Below the pieces are notes generated by a model that was not told the DNA's origin, did not search any database, and was given only the letters and a program-made list of their open reading frames with translations. The position numbers and the translations under genes were made by a program. Source: Streptomyces gossypii (GTDB taxonomy: Bacteria > Actinomycetota > Actinomycetes > Streptomycetales > Streptomycetaceae). Taken from it: a DNA stretch of 64,000 bases. The stretch is taken from the NCBI RefSeq assembly GCF_025165795.1, contig NZ_JAJAGO010000008.1, forward strand, positions 248,001 through 312,000, read 5' to 3'. Below, piece after piece: positions 34,454 through 43,427 of this stretch. Numbering within the stretch: position 1 is the stretch's first letter; each line of letters begins with the position of its first letter.

Positions 34454-37072
34454 CTAACCAGGGAGTGCCAACTCGAACCAGACAGTTTTTCCCAAGGGCC
34501 CGTGCCGCGTCCCCCAGCGGCGGGACTGACGGGCGACCATCTGTATGCCGCGTCCCCCTTCGTCCTCTTCGGTGGCGTCGCGCGGGCGCGGCGGGTCGGG
34601 CAGCGGATCGGAAACTTCGACGAGGAGTGAGCTGCCGCGCACCATGCGGACGCCGATCGGTCCGTGTGCGTAGCGCAACGAGTTGGTCACCAGTTCGCTC
34701 ACGAGGAGCAGGGTTTCGTCGATGAGGCCTTCGAGTTCCCAGTCGACGAGGGTCTCCCGTACGGCGAGCCGGGTACGCCGCACCGCGTACGGCTCGGCGG
34801 TGAAAGTCCAGGAGGCGGCACTGCCCTCGGGGAGACCGCCGAGCCGGACCACCAGGAGCGCGGCGTCATCGGCGGCGAGGACCGGGTGCGGGGACTGGGC
34901 CGACTGGATCGGGTGCGCGGCACCGGTGGAGGAAGCAGCGAGCGGGGCTCCGGGGGCGGCCACGGCGGCGTCGCAGGCGTCTTCGAGCGAGTGCTCCGCC
35001 AACTCGCCGACCAGCAGGGTGAGCAGCCGGTCCACGCCGTCGGTGATGGCCTCGCTACGGCTCTCCACCAGCCCGTCCGTGTAGAGCACCAGAACGGAAC
35101 CCTCGGTGACCTCCAGTTCCCGCGCCTCGAAGTCGACACCGCCCACCCCCAGCGGCGCGCCGGAGGGCAGGTCGAGCGCGGTGCCCCGCCAGTTCCCCGC
35201 ATCGGTGTCCGGCACCAGCAGCAGCGGCGGCAGATGGCCCGCCTTGGCAAGCGTGCAGCAGCGGGTCGAAGGGTCGTAGACGATGTAGAGGCAGGTGGCC
35301 ATGAGTGGGTCGTCGGGCCCCAGCGCGAGGTCGTCGGCGAGGTCGTTGACCCGGCGCAGCAGCTGGTCGGGGGGCATGTCGAGCCCGGCCAGCGTACGAA
35401 CAGCGGTGCGCAGGCGCCCCATTGTCGCCGCGGCGCGCAGCCCGTGGCCCATCACGTCGCCGACGACGAAGGCGACCCGGCCGCCCGCCAACTGGATGAC
35501 GTCGAACCAGTCGCCGCCCACCTCGGCTCCGGTGCTGCCCGGCACATAGCGGTAGGCGAGGCTGACGCCGGGGGGTGAGGGGACGTGCTGGGGCAGCAGG
35601 CTGCGCTGGAGCATCAGGGCTGCCTCGCGCTCCCGGGCGTAGAGGCGGGCGTTGTCGAGGGACGTGCCGGCACGGTCGGCCAGTTCCATGGCGAGGGTGA
35701 GGTCGTCCTGGTCGAAGGGGTCCCGGCCCTCGGCGCGGCTGATCACGAGCAGGCCGAGCACGATGCCCCGGGCGCGCAGCGCCACCACCATCAGGGAGTG
35801 GACGCCGAGGTCGAGGGCGGCCTGCACCTTGGGGTCACCGGGATAGGTGGCGGCCTTCAACTCATCCTGCGAGCTGATCAGATGAGGGATTCCGGTGGCG
35901 AGCGTCCGGCCGAAGGGGGAACCGGCCTCGAAGGCGATGTCCTGTCCGACCCGCAGCATCCGCTTGACGGCCGGGCCGCGGTCCTTGGCGTCGACACCGA
36001 GTTGCAGCAGCGGCTGGGCCAGCAGCCCGTCGGCGTCCGGCAGTTCGGTTCCCTGGAGGAGGGAGCTGACCAGCATCACCCCGGAGTAGTCGGCGAACCG
36101 CGGCACCAGCGCGGTGGCGAAGGCCTGCGCGATACGGCGTACGTCGAGGATGTCACCGAGGGCGACGCCCACCCGGTCGAGAAGCATGAGCCGCTGCCGC
36201 GCGGCCTCGAGTTTCTGCAGGGCGTCCCGGCGCTCCGAGACGTCCATGACGACGGAGCTCAGCCCGAGGACGTTCCCGAAGTCGTCCGTCAGCCTGCTGT
36301 ACGAGACGGAACGGGCGCCGGCGCCGTCCGGGGAGGGGATGATCACGTCGAGGACGCTCCGGCCCGTCCGCAGCACGCCGGCCTGCAGTTCGTACATCTC
36401 CGCCGCCAGATCGGGCGGCAGTATGTCGTGGACGGTGCGGCCGCGGTGATCGCGCGCGGGCAGACCGTTCAGCCTGGCCAGCGCCTCGTTGACGCGGACG
36501 AACTTCTGGTCGGTGTCGTAGAGGCCGATGCCGAGCGGGCTGGAGCCGAAGAGGGCGTGCAGCGCGGCGAGATCGTGATCGACCGCGCGCAGGGCGTTGA
36601 CCTCGGCAAGGCTGGCGACGATGTACCTGGTGCCCTCGCCGTCGGAGACCAGCGAGGCACGGCACTCGATCTCGACGGAGTGGCCGTCGAGATGGCGGGC
36701 GCGCAGAATGCCGTGCCAGTTGTGGTCGCGGCGCAGCACGTCGTAGATCCGGCCCGCCTGGGCGTCGGCGCTCTCCCTGGCCGTGTCTTCCAGCAGGCTG
36801 TCGATGTGGCGCCCGGCGAGGCGGCTCGGCGGCCAGCCGAGTACCTCCTCGGCGGCCGGGCTCCAGAGCAGCACCTTGCCCCGGGCGTCGAGGATGACCA
36901 GGCCGACGTGCAGGGTGGCGAGCAGGGAGGAGACCGCTTCGGTCCGGGAGAGGGAAGGGGGGCCCGAAGGCCCGTCGGAGTCTTTGGCGGTGCGCGGCGC
37001 ACCGCCCTCCGGTCCAGCGGTCTCTGCCACGCCGCCCACGTCCCTGCTCGGGTACATACCTGGCCGAAACAC
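34454..37072 (-). CDS. PAS-PAS-GAF-PP2C(SpoIIE)-HATPase regulator
   Basis: 872 aa. A first PAS domain (about 45-165, GLVILDARGKVLLWSPAAEEV) and a second (about 170-290, GIGLYDTDQKFVRVNEALARL) are followed by a GAF domain (about 300-470). The PP2C/SpoIIE domain has VGGDWFDVIQLAGGRVAFVV with GDVMGHGL, and VLYTDGLVESRS. The C-terminal HATPase domain has LLLVSELVTNSLRYAHG and DEGGRGIQMVARQ. It senses a ligand or light/redox cue and relays it to sigma-factor regulators. An Ala/Ser-rich insertion near 700-730 (AAPGAPLAASSTGAAHP) splits the phosphatase domain's last motif. Confidence 0.88.
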   Translation of the reverse strand: MFRPGMYPSRDVGGVAETAGPEGGAPRTAKDSDGPSGPPSLSRTEAVSSLLATLHVGLVILDARGKVLLWSPAAEEVLGWPPSRLAGRHIDSLLEDTARESADAQAGRIYDVLRRDHNWHGILRARHLDGHSVEIECRASLVSDGEGTRYIVASLAEVNALRAVDHDLAALHALFGSSPLGIGLYDTDQKFVRVNEALARLNGLPARDHRGRTVHDILPPDLAAEMYELQAGVLRTGRSVLDVIIPSPDGAGARSVSYSRLTDDFGNVLGLSSVVMDVSERRDALQKLEAARQRLMLLDRVGVALGDILDVRRIAQAFATALVPRFADYSGVMLVSSLLQGTELPDADGLLAQPLLQLGVDAKDRGPAVKRMLRVGQDIAFEAGSPFGRTLATGIPHLISSQDELKAATYPGDPKVQAALDLGVHSLMVVALRARGIVLGLLVISRAEGRDPFDQDDLTLAMELADRAGTSLDNARLYAREREAALMLQRSLLPQHVPSPPGVSLAYRYVPGSTGAEVGGDWFDVIQLAGGRVAFVVGDVMGHGLRAAATMGRLRTAVRTLAGLDMPPDQLLRRVNDLADDLALGPDDPLMATCLYIVYDPSTRCCTLAKAGHLPPLLLVPDTDAGNWRGTALDLPSGAPLGVGGVDFEARELEVTEGSVLVLYTDGLVESRSEAITDGVDRLLTLLVGELAEHSLEDACDAAVAAPGAPLAASSTGAAHPIQSAQSPHPVLAADDAALLVVRLGGLPEGSAASWTFTAEPYAVRRTRLAVRETLVDWELEGLIDETLLLVSELVTNSLRYAHGPIGVRMVRGSSLLVEVSDPLPDPPRPRDATEEDEGGRGIQMVARQSRRWGTRHGPLGKTVWFELALPG

Positions 37073-37117
37073 CCTGCCAAGTAGGACTAATGCCTACATA
37101 CCCGATTCTGCACGGCG

Positions 37118-37396
37118 TCAGCCGCGTGCGCCTTCCTCCGGCGCCCGGCACTCGACCAGATAGCTGTCAGTGCCGCCGGCGCGGCCGGAGTCACCGCGCC
37201 CGCCTCCGCCTCCGCCGTAACCGCTTCCCTGCCCGCTGCTGCCACCACTGCCGCTGCCGCCACCGAGCCGGTCCGCGATCTGCTGCGCCTCGACCCGGGT
37301 GGCAAAGCTTCCTACGCGGTAGCGATTCCCGTGGCCGTCCTGGCGTATGAGGAGCCAGGGCAGCACGGCATTGCTGTCGCCGCTCACACTTCGCAT
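37118..37396 (-). CDS. Small SPOR-like hypothetical protein, 92 aa
   Basis: The start is uncertain; the ATG at 37396 is taken. The core NAVLPWLLIRQDGHGNRYRVGSFATRVEAQQIADRL is a short Streptomyces module resembling a half SPOR repeat. The last 40 residues are Gly/Ser-rich with a SYLVECRAP end that completes the beta-strand seen in relatives. The inserted Gly/Ser run between the two halves is unusually long. The function is unknown; the protein is small and soluble. Confidence 0.6.
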   Translation of the reverse strand: MRSVSGDSNAVLPWLLIRQDGHGNRYRVGSFATRVEAQQIADRLGGGSGSGGSSGQGSGYGGGGGGRGDSGRAGGTDSYLVECRAPEEGARG

Positions 37397-37477
37397 ATGC
37401 CGGAGCTTACGCGGGAGACTCACGCAGCGCATTCATCTTTGCACAAAGGGCAATTATTTTCGGCCAACTGTTCGCCC

Positions 37478-37500
37478 CGCCAGCCCCACGGGGCCAGGCG
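37478..37500. terminator. Possible terminator after the GntR gene
   Basis: CGCCAGCCCC at 37478-37487 can pair with GGGGCCAGGCG at 37490-37500 (one bulge, very short loop). It lies just downstream of the GntR stop on its strand. Confidence 0.35.
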
Positions 37501-37546
37501 TGTTGCCCACCGGCGCACCAGCCCGCCCGTGCGCGCCGCCGCGCGG

Positions 37547-38299
37547 CTATCTCACCGGCAGGTGGTAGGCGTATCGGAAGCGGTCCGCAGCCACCACCAC
37601 GTCCGCCGTCTCGACCGGCTGCCCGCCCGCGAAGTACGTACGCTCCACGACCAGCACGGCGTGCCCCGGCACCCCGCCTATGACCATCGTCTCCTCGGCC
37701 AGGCCCGGCCGGGAGCCGACCTCCTCCACGACGTTGTCCACCACCAGACCGATGGCAGCCATCCGCTCCACCACCCCCTGACCCGCCAGCGGCCCCTCCT
37801 CCGGCAGCATCACCGGGGTGCGCCCCGTGAGGGACAGCGGCTCCCAGGAGGTGGAGATCATCGACGGCTCGCCGTCCCACCGGTAGACGTACCGGGTGCG
37901 CATCACCTTGGCGCCGGGCTCCAGCCGCAGCCGGACGGCCGTCTCCGCCGAGGCGGGCTCCTGGTCGCTGCACGACTCCCAGGTGCCCTTGACCCGCTCG
38001 TCGGCCTGCTCCTGCCGGAAGGAGCTGGCATCACCCAGCGCGCGGTAACCCGTACGGACGACACGGCGGCGGAGCCGCTGCTCCCGCACATAGGTGCCCG
38101 ACCCCGAGCGGCCCTCGACCAGGCCCTCGGCCATCAGCACCTTGCGCGCCTCCAGGGCGACGGTGTCCGAGACGCCGTACTCCTCGCGGATGCGTGCCTG
38201 GGAAGGAAGGCGGGTATGCGGCGCCAACTTGCCGTCGGCGATCTTCTGGCGCAGATCGCCGGCCACACGCAGATACGCGGGCTGCTCACCGAAGGACAC
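37547..38299 (-). CDS. GntR/HutC-type transcriptional regulator
   Basis: 250 aa from a GTG at 38299 with GGGAGGGG upstream. The frame is open to 38371, but that part lacks family likeness. The winged-helix domain (residues 5-75) has PAYLRVAGDLRQKIADGKLA and YGVSDTVALEARKVLMAEGLVEGRSGSGTYV. The C-terminal UTRA domain (about 95-245) should bind a small effector (ALGDASSFRQEQADER; YFAGGQPVETADVVV). The target is unknown. It lies upstream of a small SPOR-like gene and 122 bp downstream of glpX's 3' end. Confidence 0.82.
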   Translation of the reverse strand: MSFGEQPAYLRVAGDLRQKIADGKLAPHTRLPSQARIREEYGVSDTVALEARKVLMAEGLVEGRSGSGTYVREQRLRRRVVRTGYRALGDASSFRQEQADERVKGTWESCSDQEPASAETAVRLRLEPGAKVMRTRYVYRWDGEPSMISTSWEPLSLTGRTPVMLPEEGPLAGQGVVERMAAIGLVVDNVVEEVGSRPGLAEETMVIGGVPGHAVLVVERTYFAGGQPVETADVVVAADRFRYAYHLPVR

Positions 38300-38421
38300 A
38301 AGCCCCTCCCAATAGGTTGACCGTCTGCAACAGCTTGGCAACCGTACGTGTTGAGCGCAATACTCGGCCAACCATTCACCCGAAGTGATGAGTCACTGCT
38401 CAGAGCCCGTCGGGTGGGCCG

Positions 38422-39453
38422 TCAGCGGGCGCGGTCGAAGTCCACGGCGCTGTACGCGCGCAGCTTGGACAGCTGGTGAGTGGAGTCGATCTGGCGGATC
38501 GTGCCCGACTTGGAGCGCATCACGAGCGACTGCGTGTGGGCGGTCTCGGGGCCGTAGCGCACACCCCGCAACAGGTCGCCGTCGGTGATGCCGGTGGCCA
38601 CGAAGAAGACGTTCTCCCCGCCGACCAGGTCGGTGATCTCCAGTACCCGGTCCAGGTCGTGCCCGGCGTCCAGCGCCCGCTGCCGCTCCGCCTCGTCCTT
38701 GGGCCACAGCTTGCCCTGGAGCGTGCCGCCGAGGCACTTGATCGCACAGGCGGTGATGATGCCCTCCGGGGTGCCGCCGATGCCCAGCAGCAGATCGACG
38801 CCCGTCCCCTCGCGTACCGCCATGATCGCGCCCGCGACGTCGCCGTCCGTGATGAACTTGATACGGGCGCCCGCCTCCCGGATCTCCTTGACGATGCCCT
38901 CGTGCCGGGGCCTGTCCAGCACCACCACGGTGACGTCCTCCGGCGCGCGGCCCTTGGCCTTCGCCACCCGCCGCACGTTGACCGAGGCGGGCGCGTCGAT
39001 GTCGACGAACTCGGCGGCCTCGGGCCCGGTGACCAGTTTGTCCATGTAGAAGACCGCCGACGGGTCGAACATCGCGCCGCGCTCCGCCACCGCCAGCACG
39101 GAGACGGCGTTGGCCATGCCCTTCGCGGTCAGCGTGGTGCCGTCCACCGGGTCGACGGCGACATCACACTCGGCGCCCGTGCCGTCCCCGACGCGCTCGC
39201 CGTTGAAGAGCATCGGCGCCTCGTCCTTCTCGCCCTCGCCGATGACGACGACGCCGTTCATCGAGACGGTCGAGACCAGGGTGCGCATCGCTTTGACGGC
39301 GGCGCCGTCCGCGCCGTTCTTGTCGCCGCGTCCCACCCAGCGGCCCGAGGCCATGGCCCCGGCCTCGGTGACCCGGACGAGTTCCAGTGCGAGGTTGCGG
39401 TCCGGCGCCTCCGGGCTGACCTCGAGCGGAGGGGGAAGATGGTGGTCAGTCAC
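38422..39453 (-). CDS. glpX: Class II fructose-1,6-bisphosphatase GlpX
   Basis: 343 aa from a GTG at 39453 (relatives begin MTxHHLP; a GTG at 39462 is also in frame). The enzyme hydrolyses fructose-1,6-bisphosphate to fructose-6-phosphate in gluconeogenesis. Hallmarks are MNGVVVIGEGEKDEAPMLFNG, then the metal-binding CDVAVDPVDGTTLTAKGMANA, and GIGGTPEGIITACAIKCLGG. Full family length. It is divergent from the DUF4245 gene. Confidence 0.94.
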   Translation of the reverse strand: MTDHHLPPPLEVSPEAPDRNLALELVRVTEAGAMASGRWVGRGDKNGADGAAVKAMRTLVSTVSMNGVVVIGEGEKDEAPMLFNGERVGDGTGAECDVAVDPVDGTTLTAKGMANAVSVLAVAERGAMFDPSAVFYMDKLVTGPEAAEFVDIDAPASVNVRRVAKAKGRAPEDVTVVVLDRPRHEGIVKEIREAGARIKFITDGDVAGAIMAVREGTGVDLLLGIGGTPEGIITACAIKCLGGTLQGKLWPKDEAERQRALDAGHDLDRVLEITDLVGGENVFFVATGITDGDLLRGVRYGPETAHTQSLVMRSKSGTIRQIDSTHQLSKLRAYSAVDFDRAR

Positions 39454-39618
39454 GGGACACACCTTTCTGTACGGCGACGGCCGCGCTGGGTGAGGGTACC
39501 CATGACTCTATCGAGACTTCGAAAGAATGAGCAGTGCGCCCCACGTTTGAGCGGTCGCCTGACCGGGCCACCTACCCCCTCAGTCAGCCCGCCCGATGCC
39601 TTGAGGAAGAATGAGCGT

Positions 39619-40227
39619 GTGGCAGCAGACAAGAAGCGCGGAGCGCAGACGGTACGGGACATGGTGCTCTCGCTCGCTGTGATCGGCCTCGCCGCCGGAG
39701 TCGCCTACCTGTTCATCCCTCACGACGAGGGCAAGGACCCGGTGCGCACCGTGAACTACCAGGTCGAGCTGAGCACGGCACAGCGCGGGGCGCCGTACCC
39801 GGTGGCCGCCCCGGAGGGCCTCTCGAAACGGTGGCGTGCGACCTCGGTCGACTATGAGCCCACCGGGAAGAAAGAGGCCGCGTGGCACCTGGGCTTCATC
39901 AGCCCCGACGAGGAGTACGTGGCGGTGGAGCAGAGCAACGGCCGGCCGAAGCCCTTCGTCAAGGACGTCACTCAGGGCGCGACGAAGACGGGGAAGTCGG
40001 TACGGATCGACGGCGTCGAGTGGACTCGCTACGAGGGCGACAAGTACGACGCCCTGGTGCGCACGGAGTCCGAGGTGACGACCGTGGTCACCGGGACCGC
40101 CGGCTTCGGGCAGCTGAAGCAGATGGCCTCCGCCCTCAAGGCCGAGCGGACCGGGCCGGAAGCGGAACCGTCGGCCGACGGGCCGGGTGAGCCCTCGGCC
40201 GAGGGGACCACCGGCGAGCAGGTCTGA
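39619..40227 (+). CDS. DUF4245 single-pass membrane protein
   Basis: 202 aa, GTG at 39619. A basic N-terminus (ADKKRGAQTVRDM) leads to one hydrophobic helix (VLSLAVIGLAAGVAYLFI). The extracytoplasmic domain shows the DUF4245 pattern (NYQVELSTAQRGAPYPVAAPEGLSKRW..., WHLGFISPDEEYVAVEQSNG). It is conserved next to glpX in actinobacteria, with unknown function. A Glu/Pro/Gly tail ends the protein. Confidence 0.82.
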   Translation: MAADKKRGAQTVRDMVLSLAVIGLAAGVAYLFIPHDEGKDPVRTVNYQVELSTAQRGAPYPVAAPEGLSKRWRATSVDYEPTGKKEAAWHLGFISPDEEYVAVEQSNGRPKPFVKDVTQGATKTGKSVRIDGVEWTRYEGDKYDALVRTESEVTTVVTGTAGFGQLKQMASALKAERTGPEAEPSADGPGEPSAEGTTGEQV

Positions 40228-40286
40228 CGGCCCGGGAAACCCAGGCCTGACCGCCCGGAAACCTGCGGCCGCCCCACTCGGCGGCC

Positions 40287-40574
40287 TCACTCCGGGGCGT
40301 CCGCCCCCTCGCCGCCGTTCCCCTCGTCAGCTCCGCCTTCGCCACCGGCGGCCGCCTCCAGCACCGCGTCCAGCCGCGCCCGCGCCCCCTCCAGCCGCTC
40401 CCCGCAGATCCGGGCCAGTTCCTCGCCCCGCTCCCACAGAGCCAGCGACTCCTCAAGTGTCGTGCCGCCCGCTTCCAGCCGCTGCACCACCTCGACCAGC
40501 TCGCCCCGCGCCTGCTCGTAAGTCAGCGTGGACTGAGCCGACCCCGTGCCCCCAGAAGCTTCATCCGTCGTCAT
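40287..40574 (-). CDS. xseB: Exonuclease VII small subunit XseB
   Basis: 95 aa. The core TYEQARGELVEVVQRLEAGGTTLEESLALWERGEEL is the family signature: two helices that wrap the large subunit. A Gly/Glu/Ala-rich acidic tail of about 25 residues is an add-on. It lies 57 bp downstream of xseA on the same strand. Confidence 0.93.
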   Translation of the reverse strand: MTTDEASGGTGSAQSTLTYEQARGELVEVVQRLEAGGTTLEESLALWERGEELARICGERLEGARARLDAVLEAAAGGEGGADEGNGGEGADAPE

Positions 40575-40631
40575 CCCCCCAGGCTAAGCGCCCGGACTGA
40601 CAGCTCCCTCGGGCGGTCGCCTCCTCGCCGG

Positions 40632-41888
40632 TCACTCCTCGGCAGCCCCCTTCGCCGCTCCCTCGGCAGGCCCGTCGACAGGCCCGTCGACAGTCACCCC
40701 GAACTCGCCCTCGGCCACCCGCGCCCGCAGCCGCCGGCCCGGCTCGGCGTCCGAGGGCTTGCGGATCACCGCGCCGTCAGCCCGCTGCAGCACCGCGTAC
40801 CCCCGCTCCAGCGTCGCCGCGGGCGACAGCGCGAGGACCCGGGCCCGGGTGTGCACAAGATCGTCCTCCGCTCGGTCCAGCCGGTGCCCGAACGTACGGC
40901 GGGCGCGCCCCGCCAGGAAGTCGACGTCCGCCTGCCGGTCCGTGATCGCCCGGTGCGGATCCGCCAGCGCGGGGCGGCTGCGCACCTCCCGCAGCGCCCG
41001 CTTCTCCCGCTCCAGCAAGCCGGTCATCACCCGCCAGGAGCGCTCCCGCAGCGCCCGCACCCGCTCGTACTCCTCCCCCACGTCCGGCACCGTCCGCTTC
41101 GCCGCGTCGGTGGGGGTCGAGGCGCGCAGGTCTGCCACGTGGTCGAGCAGCGGAGCGTCCCGCTCGTGCCCGATCGCGGAGACCACCGGCGTACGGCAGG
41201 CCGCCACGGCGCGCACCAGTCCCTCGTCCGAGAACGGCAGCAGATCCTCCAGGCTGCCGCCGCCGCGGGCCACGATGATCAGGTCGACGTCCGGGTGCTC
41301 GTCCAGCTCCCGGACCGCTCCGGTCACCTGCGGCACCGCCTGCACCCCCTGCACCGCGACCTGCCGCACCTCGAAGCGGACGGCGGGCCAGCGCAGCGTG
41401 GCGTTACGCAGGACGTCCCGCTCGGCGTCCGAGGCGCGGCCCGTCACCAGGCCGACGCACCGCGGCAGGAAGGGCAGCGGCCTCTTGCGGGCGGCGTCGA
41501 ACAGGCCCTCGGCCTCCAGCGCGCGCTTCAGCCGCTCCAGCCGTACGAGCAGCTCGCCCACACCCACCGGGCGTATCTCCCGGGCACGGAGCGAGAGGCT
41601 GCCGCGCGGCGCGTACCAGGAGGGCTTGGCACACACGACGACCCGGGCGCCCTGCGTCACGACGTCGGCCACGGCCGCGAAGACGTCCGGCGGGCAGACG
41701 ACGTCGATGGAGATCTCCTGCGAGGGATCGCGCAGCGTCAGATAGACCCAGCTCTTGGCGGAGCGTCTGTTCAGCTGGGTGATCTGGCCCTCCGTCCAGA
41801 CCGTGCCGAGCCGGTTGATCCACTCGCCGATGAGCTGCGAGACCTTGCCGACGGGGATCGGCGCCTCTGCTGTCGTGTGCAAAGCCAT
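40632..41888 (-). CDS. xseA: Exonuclease VII large subunit XseA
   Basis: 418 aa. An OB-fold N-terminal domain (WVEGQI-type region GTVWTEGQITQLNRRSAKSWVYLTL) is followed by the nuclease core (VGLVTGRASDAERDVLRNATLRWP; VDLIIVARGGGSLEDLLPFSDEGLVRAV; TPVVSAIGHERDAPLLDHVADLRASTPTDAA). A coiled-coil C-terminus follows. It degrades single-stranded DNA in repair. The APC permease gene lies 9 bp upstream, so co-transcription is likely. Confidence 0.94.
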   Translation of the reverse strand: MALHTTAEAPIPVGKVSQLIGEWINRLGTVWTEGQITQLNRRSAKSWVYLTLRDPSQEISIDVVCPPDVFAAVADVVTQGARVVVCAKPSWYAPRGSLSLRAREIRPVGVGELLVRLERLKRALEAEGLFDAARKRPLPFLPRCVGLVTGRASDAERDVLRNATLRWPAVRFEVRQVAVQGVQAVPQVTGAVRELDEHPDVDLIIVARGGGSLEDLLPFSDEGLVRAVAACRTPVVSAIGHERDAPLLDHVADLRASTPTDAAKRTVPDVGEEYERVRALRERSWRVMTGLLEREKRALREVRSRPALADPHRAITDRQADVDFLAGRARRTFGHRLDRAEDDLVHTRARVLALSPAATLERGYAVLQRADGAVIRKPSDAEPGRRLRARVAEGEFGVTVDGPVDGPAEGAAKGAAEE

Positions 41889-41897
41889 CCCCCGAGG

Positions 41898-43322
41898 CTA
41901 CGGCCTGTCACCGACATCGCGCCCACGCCGGCGGCGAAGCGGATACTGCAGGCCCAGCACCAGCAGTCCCGCGGCCAGCCAGGCACAGCCCAGCAGCTGC
42001 GCGTCCTGCTCAGCCGTCACGATCACCGCGACCGTGATCGCCAGCCCCAGCAGCGGCAGCGTCCAGTCCCCCAGGAGGCTCACCGGACGATCGCCCAGCC
42101 GCCGTACCCCGAAATAGCCCATCACCGACAGATGCAGCATCGCGAAGGCCGTCAGGGCCCCGATGTCCACGATCGAGACCAGTTCGTCCAGCCCGTTCTC
42201 CGCGCGTGACGCCCATACCGCCGCACCCATCGTCACCACGGCGGAGAGCAGCAGTGCCCAGCGCGGCACCCTGCTGGTCTCGCCCACCTTGGAGAGCACC
42301 CGCGGCAGCCTGCCGTCGCGCCCCATGGCGAACAGCAACCGCCCCGCCGCCGCCTGCCCGGCCAGCGCGGCGAAGGCGGCGCCGATCGCCTTGCTGGCCG
42401 CGACGGTGGTGTGCAGCCAGCCACCGATCGCCTCCTCCACGGCCACATAGAAGGCCGCGCCCTGCTCCTGGGGGTTCTCGGCCAGCCGACGCGAGGAGTC
42501 CTCGGAGAGCAGCGCCACCAGATAGGTCTGCACGAGGAACAGCACCCCCGCCAGCAGCAGGCACCCCACCAGGGCGCGTGCCACGGGCGAGGCCGTCTTC
42601 CCTTCTCCCGTACGGCCGGCGCCCCTGGCCTCCTCCGCGAAGTTCGCGATCGCGTCGAAGCCCAGATAGGAGAGGACCGCCACCGACACGGCGCTGAGCA
42701 ACGCCCGCGTCGAGAAGTCGCGGTCACCGGTGAAGGGGGTCAGCCAGTCACGCTCCGCCCCGTCCCGCACCAGCACCACCAGCGCCGCCGCCACGAAGAG
42801 CAGCAGTACCGCGATCTCCAGCAGCAGCACCACGAAGCCGACGACCGCGGCGGTACGCACCCCGGAGAGGTTGAGCGCCGTCGTCACCAGCACAGCGATG
42901 ACGATCCACACCCACTTGTCGACCGAGGGCACCAGCTCCTCCATCGCGATACCGGAGAAGAGATAGGCGACGGCCGGGATGAGCAGATAGTCCAGCAGCA
43001 TCATCCAGCCCGCCACGAAACCCGCGCCCTCCCCCAGACCGCTGCGCGCGTAGGCGTAGACGGACCCCGCCCGGGGCACGACGCGCACCATCCGGGCGTA
43101 CGAGTAGGCGGTGAAGGACATCGCGATCGTCGCCACCACGTACACCAGCGGCACCACGCCGTGGCTCTTCGCGTCCAGCGCGCCGAAGACGCCGACGGGT
43201 GCCATCGGCGCGATGAACAGCAGCCCGTAGACGACGAGGTCCCGAGTGGTGAGTGTGCGCCGCAGACCGCCGGGCGGGGACTTCGTATCTCCAGGCATGG
43301 CGTCAGGCATGGCGTCAGGCAT
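41898..43322 (-). CDS. APC-family amino acid permease
   Basis: 474 aa with about 12 membrane helices. The APC signature region is LTTRDLVVYGLLFIAPMAPVG and the helices include SFTAYSYARMVRVVP, VSVAVLSYLGFDAIANFAEEA and AGQAAAGRLLFAMGRDGRLP. The start is uncertain because the first codons are tandem 12-bp repeats (MPDAMPDAMPG) with in-frame ATG at 43298, 43310 and 43322 and GTG at 43331. It probably imports amino acids by proton symport. The gene is divergent from ispH and immediately upstream of xseA. Confidence 0.85.
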   Translation of the reverse strand: MPDAMPDAMPGDTKSPPGGLRRTLTTRDLVVYGLLFIAPMAPVGVFGALDAKSHGVVPLVYVVATIAMSFTAYSYARMVRVVPRAGSVYAYARSGLGEGAGFVAGWMMLLDYLLIPAVAYLFSGIAMEELVPSVDKWVWIVIAVLVTTALNLSGVRTAAVVGFVVLLLEIAVLLLFVAAALVVLVRDGAERDWLTPFTGDRDFSTRALLSAVSVAVLSYLGFDAIANFAEEARGAGRTGEGKTASPVARALVGCLLLAGVLFLVQTYLVALLSEDSSRRLAENPQEQGAAFYVAVEEAIGGWLHTTVAASKAIGAAFAALAGQAAAGRLLFAMGRDGRLPRVLSKVGETSRVPRWALLLSAVVTMGAAVWASRAENGLDELVSIVDIGALTAFAMLHLSVMGYFGVRRLGDRPVSLLGDWTLPLLGLAITVAVIVTAEQDAQLLGCAWLAAGLLVLGLQYPLRRRRGRDVGDRP

Positions 43323-43427
43323 GGCGTCCACATTGCCGCAGAAAGCCCCTCTTGCCCCGGAACGGACACACGGACACCCGCACTGCATCAAGACGGAGGA
43401 CGGGGCACGGCCCGTACGATGGAGCAC

